Assembly: GCA_964617765.1 (NCBI GenBank)
Contig: CAZTZY010000081.1
Coordinates: 1-13,239 of the forward strand
Origin: CAZTZY01 sp964617765
GTDB lineage: Bacteria > Pseudomonadota > Gammaproteobacteria > Pseudomonadales > DT-91
Reading direction: 5' to 3'
DNA length: 13,239 bases
Below the pieces are notes generated by a model. It was not told the DNA's origin. It saw only the letters and a list, made by a program, of their open reading frames with translations, and ran no database searches. Position 1 is the first letter of the stretch. Each line of letters begins with the position of its first letter. The position numbers were made by a program, and so were the translations under genes. This document shows positions 1 to 5,871 of this stretch, one piece after another.

Positions 1-34
1 ATTGCGCTCAGAATGACAAACATTAGTTATTCTG
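1..34. repeat. Possible end of a dispersed repeat, cut by window edge
   Basis: Bases 9-17 (CAGAATGAC) and 26-34 (GTTATTCTG) form an inverted repeat with an 8-base loop, one pair being a G-U wobble. Read on the minus strand, the first 18 bases begin TGTCATTCTGAGCGC, which resembles the conserved end of short palindromic repeats found between genes in many bacterial genomes; that resemblance is from memory. The stretch lies just past the recX stop. It has no U-tract on the minus strand, so it is not a convincing recX terminator. Its left part is outside the window. Confidence 0.3.
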
Positions 35-46
35 AATTCCCCTAAA

Positions 47-502
47 TTAAAGGCTTTTAAAAAGCACTTTAATTTGATCGCTAGAAAATCCCCTGTATTG
101 GAAAAAACGGTGCATTTTTGCTTTATCTTCAATAGTTGAAGGCTTTATTGCATTGTATTTCTTATCGAATTGTTCGTACAACAATTGCTCCCAATTAACA
201 CCACAGTTATGCATGGATATTTCAACCAAATCTTCATCAACACCTTTTTGTACCAACTCCATACTTATTCGGTTCACACCATAGCCTTTTGCTGTTCGCC
301 AACGAATATAGGCTTCAGCAAATCGCTGGTCACTTTGCAAACCATCTTCTGATAATTGCTGGAGAACTGCTGGAATAATGCTCTTATGGAGGGGAAATTT
401 TGGTGCAAGTTTGTTTGTTAGTTCATGAATAGTGTGTTCTCGGCGAGCTAACGCATTCATTGCAGCTCGCCGAATGGATTTTATTAATTCCTTTTCGTTC
501 AA
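47..502 (-). CDS. recX: Regulatory protein RecX
   Basis: RecX binds RecA filaments and limits RecA activity during recombination and the SOS response, in the cytoplasm. The 151-residue product has the usual family size and layout: a basic N-terminus with the RRAAMNALARREHT stretch (residues 11-24) typical of the first helical repeat, then three-helix repeats, with SEDGLQSDQRFAEAYIRWR (51-69) as the second. The start codon is TTG at 502-500, immediately after the recA TAA (505-503) with no intervening base. The next ATG, residue 15, would cut into the conserved first helix, so TTG is preferred. There is no room for its own promoter, and only a weak GAAGAAG ribosome site lies in the recA 3' end. 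Expression should therefore depend on the recA transcript and on translational coupling. The weak start probably keeps RecX well below RecA. Confidence 0.93.
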   Translation of the reverse strand: MNEKELIKSIRRAAMNALARREHTIHELTNKLAPKFPLHKSIIPAVLQQLSEDGLQSDQRFAEAYIRWRTAKGYGVNRISMELVQKGVDEDLVEISMHNCGVNWEQLLYEQFDKKYNAIKPSTIEDKAKMHRFFQYRGFSSDQIKVLFKSL

Positions 503-1546
503 TTACACTTCTTCTGGTTCAGCCAAAATATTAAGACTCACATCTTCCCTGGCTGCAACGGGTGTTAATAACTGATCACGAATCTGCTTCTCGATTTCAA
601 CCGCAATTTCCGAATTATCCGAGAGAAACTTCCCGACATTGGATTTTCCCTGACCAATTTTATTCCCTTTGTAACTATACCAGGAGCCTGATTTTTCGAT
701 AAGACCTAATTTAACGCCGATATCTATCACTTCCCCCATGTGATCAACACCCTTGCCATAAATAATATCAAACAATACTTCCTTGAAAGGTGGTGCCATT
801 TTATTTTTAACAACTTTGACACGGGTTTCATTACCGATCACCTCATCACCATCTTTTACCGCACCGATGCGACGGATATCAAGACGAACAGAAGCATAAA
901 ACTTCAATGCATTACCACCCGTAGTGGTTTCAGGGTTACCAAACATAACACCGATTTTCATACGGATCTGGTTAATAAAAATAACCATGCAATTGGAACG
1001 GCTGATACTACCGGTAATTTTGCGCAATGCCTGTGACATTAAACGTGCCTGTAGGCCCATATGGGAATCGCCCATATCACCATCAATTTCAGCTTTAGGT
1101 GTTAAAGCTGCTACAGAATCGATGACAATCAAATCGACCGCGCCAGAGCGCACTAGCATATCGGTTATCTCAAGCGCCTGCTCACCGGTATCTGGTTGTG
1201 AAACGATAAGGTTATTAAGATTAACGCCTAATCTTTCAGCATAGACAGGATCCAATGCATGTTCAGCATCTATAAAAGCAGCTGTACCACCCGCCTTTTG
1301 GCATTCAGCGATAGCTTGCAGTGTTAGCGTGGTTTTACCGGAAGACTCAGGGCCATAAATTTCCACAATACGTCCTTTTGGTAAACCGCCTATACCTAAC
1401 GCTATATCCAAACCTAAAGAACCCGTAGAAATTGCTGGAACTGCCTGGGGCTTATGATCGCCCATCAACATGACGGTTCCCTTGCCGAATTGTTTTTCGA
1501 TTTGTGACATTGCTGCATCAAGAGCGCGTTTTTTATTGTCGTCCAT
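503..1546 (-). CDS. recA: Recombinase RecA
   Basis: RecA is the DNA-dependent ATPase that forms filaments on single-stranded DNA, catalyses strand exchange and stimulates LexA self-cleavage. The 347-residue product is full length (the E. coli protein has 353). Visible features are the Walker A loop GPESSGKT (residues 65-72), the Walker B strand LIVIDS, the FINQIRMKIGVMFGNPETTTGGNALKF region covering the DNA-binding L2 loop, and an acidic C-terminal tail ending EPEEV. The start is ATG at 1546-1544, preceded by AGGTGA at good spacing. The promoter carries a LexA operator, so the gene should be SOS-induced and autoregulated through LexA. It is co-transcribed with recX, which follows without a gap. 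Nothing in the protein looks unusual. Confidence 0.99.
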   Translation of the reverse strand: MDDNKKRALDAAMSQIEKQFGKGTVMLMGDHKPQAVPAISTGSLGLDIALGIGGLPKGRIVEIYGPESSGKTTLTLQAIAECQKAGGTAAFIDAEHALDPVYAERLGVNLNNLIVSQPDTGEQALEITDMLVRSGAVDLIVIDSVAALTPKAEIDGDMGDSHMGLQARLMSQALRKITGSISRSNCMVIFINQIRMKIGVMFGNPETTTGGNALKFYASVRLDIRRIGAVKDGDEVIGNETRVKVVKNKMAPPFKEVLFDIIYGKGVDHMGEVIDIGVKLGLIEKSGSWYSYKGNKIGQGKSNVGKFLSDNSEIAVEIEKQIRDQLLTPVAAREDVSLNILAEPEEV

Positions 1547-1620
1547 TTTTTCACCTATGTGTATTTTTAGAGTTTCAGCCTAGCGAACCTTCTAGCTCGC
1601 AAACCAGGATACAGAGCAAT

Positions 1621-1640
1621 TACTGTATGCTTGAACAGTA
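1621..1640 (-). promoter_or_regulatory. LexA operator (SOS box) of recA
   Basis: The 20-base sequence TACTGTATGCTTGAACAGTA fits the gammaproteobacterial LexA consensus CTGT-N8-ACAG, with the core at 1623-1638 and the symmetric flanks TA/TA. It lies about 75 bases upstream of the recA ATG and directly downstream of the -10 hexamer, sharing its edge base. Bound LexA would therefore block RNA polymerase. This is the position expected for a damage-inducible recA promoter. Confidence 0.93.
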
Positions 1641-1667
1641 TTATTGCACAGGATTTTTAACACGCAA
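1640..1667 (-). promoter_or_regulatory. recA promoter (sigma-70 type)
   Basis: On the minus strand, the -35 candidate TTGCGT (1667-1662) and the -10 candidate AATAAT (1645-1640; five of six match TATAAT) are 16 bases apart. The -10 is preceded by TGC, giving an extended -10 (TGn). Transcription would start inside the LexA box and leave a leader of roughly 85-90 bases before the recA ATG. Confidence 0.7.
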
Positions 1668-1684
1668 GCACAAAATGCAATTTT

Positions 1685-1702
1685 CTTGAAGAAATATTCA
1701 AG
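1685..1702. repeat. Small inverted repeat upstream of recA promoter
   Basis: CTTGAA (1685-1690) and TTCAAG (1697-1702) form a perfect 6-bp inverted repeat with a 6-base spacer. There is no U-tract after it on the minus strand, so it does not read as an intrinsic terminator for the upstream metallo-hydrolase gene. It could be a binding site for a dimeric protein or simply chance in AT-rich DNA. Confidence 0.3.
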
Positions 1703-1716
1703 TTATTGATTTTATT

Positions 1717-1736
1717 ATATTTAAAATTTTAAATAT
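1717..1736. repeat. Perfect 20-bp AT-only palindrome upstream of recA
   Basis: The sequence ATATTTAAAATTTTAAATAT is a perfect 20-base palindrome with no G or C. It lies about 50 bases upstream of the recA -35 hexamer and 55 bases past the stop of the preceding gene. It contains A- and T-tracts expected to bend or melt easily. A protein site, an upstream promoter-enhancing stretch, or chance in an AT-rich spacer are all possible. Confidence 0.5.
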
Positions 1737-1791
1737 GGATTTACACGGTGAAAAGGGTATTTTTAGTGGATTAGACCACAGAAAAAGCCAT

Positions 1792-2661
1792 TTATTTCAG
1801 CAATATCCATTTGCTATCAATCCTGGCCGCTATCTTATCTTCCTCCAGTTTCAATAAATGCGCCAACAAAGAAAGTTCTGCAATCGGGTGCATGGCGGGG
1901 TCAACATCGTTGTAAACCACCTCTAACAATTCATCTATAGCTGCACGCGTTAATTGCTCAAGAGCTTTAACTACTTTTTTCTCTCGCGCCAGACGATGGG
2001 CAATAATGCCATTGATTTCCGCTAATGGTGTCGTAATCATCTCACCATGACCAGGCGCCAATTGCCTGACTGGATAACTGGTAAGTAGTTGTAGTGATTC
2101 TATGTATTTTTTCATATTGCCATGCGGAGGAATAATCACTACCGTTGAGCCTTGCATCATATGGTCGCCAGTCATCACGATTTGTTCATTTTTCAGCAGG
2201 TAACAGACATGATTATCAACATGGCCCGGTGTATGCAAACAACAAATATCCTGATCGCCTAACTGAATTACTTGATCGTGCTCAACAACAACATCAGGAA
2301 TACAAGTGCTATCCTGATAATCATCTTCAACAGGATGCCAGCCATAAATCTTTGCGCCAGAGAGCTTAGCTAATGGAAGTGCCGCCGGAGAATGATCCGG
2401 GTGCATATGCGTTACCAGAATCATACTGATATTGTTAGGTCCGCCCACCGCTGCAATAATAGCATCAATATGATGTTGGTCATTGGGTCCAGGATCAACA
2501 ACCGCAAATTGTGCTCCTGAACGGATCAGATAGGTATTGGTGCCATTACCAGTCATCGGGCCAGGATTCGACGCTGTAATACGATAAAGTGCTTCACCTA
2601 CTGGCACAGCAGGAAAGTAAGATGAGGCATCATGCAGGTGTTGTGGATTCATTTGCGCCAT
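1792..2661 (-). CDS. LACTB2-like metallo-beta-lactamase-fold hydrolase
   Basis: This is a cytosolic MBL-fold hydrolase of the LACTB2/glyoxalase-II-like group; the substrate is unknown, and LACTB2 itself is an endoribonuclease. Counting from the upstream in-frame GTG at 2682, the metal-binding motifs are THMHPDH (H92, H94, D96, H97), TPGH (H154), TGDH (D173) and APGHGE (H212), a complete dinuclear zinc set. The NPGPMTGNGTNTYL stretch near the N-terminus is typical of the LACTB2 group, and the last 70 or so residues form its usual helical C-terminal domain. The GTG lies in the loop of the fabV terminator hairpin, so I prefer ATG 2661 (289 residues); ATG 2652 is also possible. Neither has a good ribosome site. 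It lies 65 bases after fabV and has no clear promoter of its own. Confidence 0.85.
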   Translation of the reverse strand: MAQMNPQHLHDASSYFPAVPVGEALYRITASNPGPMTGNGTNTYLIRSGAQFAVVDPGPNDQHHIDAIIAAVGGPNNISMILVTHMHPDHSPAALPLAKLSGAKIYGWHPVEDDYQDSTCIPDVVVEHDQVIQLGDQDICCLHTPGHVDNHVCYLLKNEQIVMTGDHMMQGSTVVIIPPHGNMKKYIESLQLLTSYPVRQLAPGHGEMITTPLAEINGIIAHRLAREKKVVKALEQLTRAAIDELLEVVYNDVDPAMHPIAELSLLAHLLKLEEDKIAARIDSKWILLK

Positions 2662-2700
2662 AAAAAAGCCAAGGATATCCACAAGATAGCCCTGGCTTTT
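2662..2700 (-). terminator. Intrinsic terminator after fabV, overlapping next gene's start
   Basis: On the minus strand, AAAAGCCAGGG (2700-2690) pairs with CCTTGGCTTTT (2674-2664), an 11-bp stem with one G-U wobble. Inside the loop, TATC and GATA can pair further. The 3' arm runs into six U residues (2667-2662), directly followed by the ATG at 2661. This has the form of a strong rho-independent terminator about 27 bases past the fabV stop. It also contains the alternative GTG start of the downstream gene in its terminal loop and that start's AGGG ribosome site in its stem. Confidence 0.85.
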
Positions 2701-2714
2701 GCAAAAGGAAAGCG

Positions 2715-2732
2715 GAGTTACGAGAGTTACGA
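2715..2732. repeat. 9-bp tandem duplication at fabV stop codon
   Basis: GAGTTACGA occurs twice head to tail (2715-2723 and 2724-2732). On the coding (minus) strand the unit is TCGTAACTC, so the duplication contains the stop codon and gives two in-frame TAA codons three codons apart. It is probably a replication-slippage product with no effect on the protein. Confidence 0.8.
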
Positions 2733-3920
2733 TATAAGGTTGGGAATCTCGACGACTGGGTTTACATCTGCACTGTAATCCACACCTTTGAGACCAAAAC
2801 CGAACAACTTCAGGAAATCCTCGTGATAACCTTTAAAATCGGTCAATTCATCGATATTGTCGGAAGTCACTTGTGGCCACAATTGGGTCACGGCATCCTG
2901 AATTTCAGGCTGCAGTTCTTTACCATCCATACGCAGGCGATTAGCGTTATCAACTGGTGGATTAGCGACATACAGGCAATCCTTGAACAAACCATAAATC
3001 TGCTCAATACAGCCTTCATGGACTTTTTTCTCTTTCATCACTTTAAACAACAATGCCAGATATAAGGGCATGATAGGAATCGCAGAACTGGCTTGTGTTA
3101 CCAGCGCTTTAAGCACGGATACATAAGCGCGACCACCTTTCTTGTTCAACAGGCTATCAATGGTTTTAACACGGGTATCCAGGTCTTTTTTGGCTGCACC
3201 GATGGTGCCATCCCAGTAGATATCCCAGGTAATTTTTTCGCCGATGTATGTATAGGCAGAAGTCTGGCAGTTATCGGCCAGTACACCGGCTTTATCCATG
3301 GCTTCAATCCACATTTGCCAGTCTTCACCACCCATAACCGCAACCGTGTCATCAATTTCTTCCTGTGTAGCTTGATCAAGGGAAACCGTCTTGATCAGCT
3401 TTTTATCGGTATCCAGCGTAGTGGCGGTTACCGGTCCAGAGATAGGCTTGAGCGTGGATTTATGCACAACACCAGTGACGGGATGCTGGCGGCGTGGAGC
3501 TGCCAGACTGTAAATCACCAGATCGACCTGACCCAGATCTGCCTTGATCTGCGCAATCACCTTGTCTTTCAATTCTGTGGAAAACGCATCACCATTAAAG
3601 CTTTTGGCATATAAGCCAGCTTCATCGGCATATTCGTGAAAGGCTGCCGAGTTATACCAGCCAGCAGAACCTGAACGGTCTTCAGAACCTTCTTTTTCGA
3701 AAAACACGCCAATGGTTTTGGCACCACAACCAAAAGTGGCAGTGATACGCGAAGCCAGGCCGTAGCCGGTGGAGGCACCCAACACCAAAACACGCTTTGG
3801 GCCATTTGGGATAACACCATGAGCTTTTACGTATTCAATTTGCTCTTTCACATGCGCCTTGCAGCCTGCCGGATGAGCAGTTGTACACATAAAACCACGT
3901 ACTTTGGGCTGGATAATCAT
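2727..3920 (-). CDS. fabV: Enoyl-[acyl-carrier-protein] reductase FabV
   Basis: FabV catalyses the NADH-dependent last reduction in each round of fatty-acid elongation (also described as trans-2-enoyl-CoA reductase) and is intrinsically tolerant of triclosan. From ATG 3920 the protein has 397 residues, the family length. The cofactor loop VLVLGASTGYG lies near residues 44-54. The catalytic Tyr-X8-Lys motif is YWDGTIGAAK, giving Y235 and K244, exactly the numbering reported for characterised FabV. The N-terminus MIIQPKVRGF is typical. An upstream in-frame ATG (3938) would add six residues, but AGGA lies 8 bases before ATG 3920 and the family alignment favours that start. A TATAAT box lies at 3961-3956, and a strong terminator follows the gene. 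Confidence 0.97.
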   Translation of the reverse strand: MIIQPKVRGFMCTTAHPAGCKAHVKEQIEYVKAHGVIPNGPKRVLVLGASTGYGLASRITATFGCGAKTIGVFFEKEGSEDRSGSAGWYNSAAFHEYADEAGLYAKSFNGDAFSTELKDKVIAQIKADLGQVDLVIYSLAAPRRQHPVTGVVHKSTLKPISGPVTATTLDTDKKLIKTVSLDQATQEEIDDTVAVMGGEDWQMWIEAMDKAGVLADNCQTSAYTYIGEKITWDIYWDGTIGAAKKDLDTRVKTIDSLLNKKGGRAYVSVLKALVTQASSAIPIMPLYLALLFKVMKEKKVHEGCIEQIYGLFKDCLYVANPPVDNANRLRMDGKELQPEIQDAVTQLWPQVTSDNIDELTDFKGYHEDFLKLFGFGLKGVDYSADVNPVVEIPNLIS

Positions 3921-3955
3921 TCTGTGTGTCCTATTCATGTTTAAATGTGGAAGCT

Positions 3956-3963
3956 ATTATAAT
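3956..3963. promoter_or_regulatory. Shared -10 region of divergent fabV and miaE promoters
   Basis: The 8-base sequence ATTATAAT reads TATAAT on the minus strand (3961-3956, facing fabV) and TATAAT on the plus strand (3958-3963, facing miaE). Both are perfect -10 hexamers. The -35 matches are poor on both sides (for example TTCTTT for fabV). The fabV leader would be about 30 bases and the miaE leader about 95 bases. It is the only good promoter signal in the 144-base divergent spacer. Confidence 0.6.
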
Positions 3964-4064
3964 GAGCTCGCCATTAAAAAGAAGAGTATTAGCTTATTGC
4001 CCCTACAACAATCATGGAATTAACCCAACAATCGCGGATTTTCATGGTTAATCAGGTAACAATT

Positions 4065-4643
4065 ATGAGTGCTTCACCCTTACTCTATAACACACCTTCT
4101 GCATGGACTGATTGCGTTCTAGCCAATCTGGATGTATTTTTACTGGATCATGCCGCTGCCGAGAAAAAGGCATCCGGCATGGCCATCTCGATGATTTCAC
4201 ATTATCCGGATCGCCCGGAACTGGTCAGCGCCATGGCTGATTTAGCCATCGAAGAACTGAACCATTATAAAGAAGTGATCAAGGTGATTTACGCTCGCGG
4301 GTTACAACTTGGGGCTGATGAAAAAGACCATTACGTTCTCAGCTTTCGTGATGTCATGAGAAAAGGGACTGATGAATATTTTATTGATCGCCTTCTGGTA
4401 GCCAGCATCATTGAAGCCCGCGGTGCAGAACGTTTTGGCTTGATAGCCGAGGCATTACCATCAGGTCATTTGAAAACCTTCTACAGCGCTATCGCCAATT
4501 CTGAAAAACGCCATTACGAGTTATTTTTACAACTAGCCAAACGCTATTTCCCGGAAACCGTTATCGACCAGCGCTTTGCCGAACTCCTGGATATTGAAGC
4601 CAGAATTGTTGCTGAATTACCCATCCGTGCCAGGCTGCACTAA
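4065..4643 (+). CDS. miaE: tRNA 2-methylthio-N6-isopentenyladenosine-37 hydroxylase MiaE
   Basis: MiaE is a diiron mono-oxygenase that hydroxylates the isopentenyl group of ms2i6A37 in tRNAs reading UNN codons. From ATG 4065 the protein has 192 residues, the size of the short MiaE family. It is a ferritin-like four-helix protein with the ligand set E33 (AAEKK), E63/E64 and H67 (AIEELNHYKE), E117 (IIEARGAERF), E147 and H150 (SEKRH). In-frame ATGs at 4014 and 4044 exist, but only 4065 has a proper ribosome site (AGGTAA ending 5 bases before it). The gene is divergent from fabV and begins an apparent operon: the glycosyltransferase starts 4 bases after its stop. MiaA and MiaB, which make the substrate, are not in the window. 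Confidence 0.93.
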   Translation: MSASPLLYNTPSAWTDCVLANLDVFLLDHAAAEKKASGMAISMISHYPDRPELVSAMADLAIEELNHYKEVIKVIYARGLQLGADEKDHYVLSFRDVMRKGTDEYFIDRLLVASIIEARGAERFGLIAEALPSGHLKTFYSAIANSEKRHYELFLQLAKRYFPETVIDQRFAELLDIEARIVAELPIRARLH

Positions 4644-4647
4644 CACC

Positions 4648-5871
4648 ATGAGCCAGCAGCAATATTTTACACATTATGCCGAGCCGGAAACACACTTGCT
4701 GGAAGGCTTTCCAGAACGACATTATGATCAAGTAGTTTGTATACCTGCGTTTGATGAGCCGCCGGAATTCCTGAATGCACTTGGCAAGTCAGCGCACGCT
4801 TATTCAGGTAAAGTGTTGTTGGTTTTGGTGATTAATCAACCCGAAGGATCAACCTTTGGTGAACTTAACCAGGCTTTGCTGGATCATATCAGGCAATATC
4901 CCATGCTATGGGAAAATCCTGCAGGTATCATGATTTTTGAGTATAGCCATTATGATATTATGTTAGTCGACCGCTTTACTGAACCACGCCAAATTCCGGT
5001 TAAACAGGGTGTAGGTTTAGCACGGAAAATAGCCTGTGATATTGCTGCCTATCTAATTTACATAAAAATCATCAATACGCACCAGATATTTTGTAGCGAT
5101 GCTGATGTAACTTTTCCAGATAATTATTTTATTACCCTATTGCCCAATGAAAATAGTGCCGGTGTGTTAGGTTTTAAACATATCGCAGGAAATAATGATG
5201 CGATCAACATAGCCACACAACTTTATGAACAGTCCTTACACCATTATGTAAATGGTCTGCAAAGGGCTGGTTCCACTTACGCATTTCACACCATTGGCAG
5301 CTGTTTATTATTGCATGCCAATTTTTATACCCAGGTTCGCGGATTTCCCGTACGTCCTGCCGGGGAAGATTTTTATCTATTGAATAAACTGAATAAACTG
5401 GCACCGGTGATTAGCCTGGATAACACGGTTGTTCATATCCAGTCACGCTTATCAAATCGTGTACCTTTTGGTACTGGCCCTGCCGTTGAGAACATCCTGA
5501 ATAACAAAAATTCTGCAATTTTTTATCATCCTGCCTGCTTTACCATTTTGGCCAAATGGCTGAACTATCTTGATGAATTAGCAATAACTGGACACTTTTT
5601 TTTACCACGAGTGGCAGAAAACCGCAGCCAGAAATGTCTACTGGAATTAATTACCGAGTTTTCCACGGCAGATGCTGTCCAAAAGTTATTTGCCAACCAC
5701 AAAAGCCCCAAAGCCAGAAAAATTCATTTACACCAATGGTTTGATGGATTTAAAACCCTAAAGGCCATACATTATTTACGGGATAGGCATTTTCCATCAA
5801 TGACCTATACTTCATTACAAAGAACCTTAAACAATAATGATGACAAGATTCATGCAGAAAACTTTACTTAA
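4648..5871 (+). CDS. Glycosyltransferase, GT-A fold (family 2-like), acceptor unknown
   Basis: I do not recognise a named family member. From ATG 4648 the protein has 407 residues. It shows a GT-A pattern: VVCIPAFDE (residues 29-37, the first nucleotide-binding strand of GT2 enzymes), CSDADV with the metal-binding Asp-X-Asp at D151-D153, a TIGSCLLLH strand (215-223), and RPAGEDFYLLNKL (236-248), whose Glu-Asp pair fits the catalytic base position. There is no signal peptide or membrane segment, so it should act in the cytoplasm on a nucleotide-sugar donor. The longer reading from ATG 4576 would overlap miaE by 68 bases and adds nonconserved residues, so 4648 is preferred. The tandem AATAAACTG at about 5385-5402 encodes NKLNKL. 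Its TAA stop (5869-5871) coincides with the left TTAA of the inserted element. Substrate cannot be deduced. Confidence 0.8.
   Translation: MSQQQYFTHYAEPETHLLEGFPERHYDQVVCIPAFDEPPEFLNALGKSAHAYSGKVLLVLVINQPEGSTFGELNQALLDHIRQYPMLWENPAGIMIFEYSHYDIMLVDRFTEPRQIPVKQGVGLARKIACDIAAYLIYIKIINTHQIFCSDADVTFPDNYFITLLPNENSAGVLGFKHIAGNNDAINIATQLYEQSLHHYVNGLQRAGSTYAFHTIGSCLLLHANFYTQVRGFPVRPAGEDFYLLNKLNKLAPVISLDNTVVHIQSRLSNRVPFGTGPAVENILNNKNSAIFYHPACFTILAKWLNYLDELAITGHFFLPRVAENRSQKCLLELITEFSTADAVQKLFANHKSPKARKIHLHQWFDGFKTLKAIHYLRDRHFPSMTYTSLQRTLNNNDDKIHAENFT

Noticed and set aside
1765..1785. GTGG/CCAC hairpin after the metallo-hydrolase gene as a terminator
   Set aside because: Only four base pairs, and the following minus-strand bases are A-rich, not U-rich.
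3093..3614. 173-residue plus-strand reading frame inside fabV
   Set aside because: It is fully antisense to the well-supported fabV and has no recognisable family; it is a shadow of fabV codon use.
4576..4647. Longer N-terminus for the glycosyltransferase
   Set aside because: It would overlap miaE by 68 bases, and the added residues are only a frameshifted reading of the miaE end. ATG 4648 fits the 4-base operon spacing.
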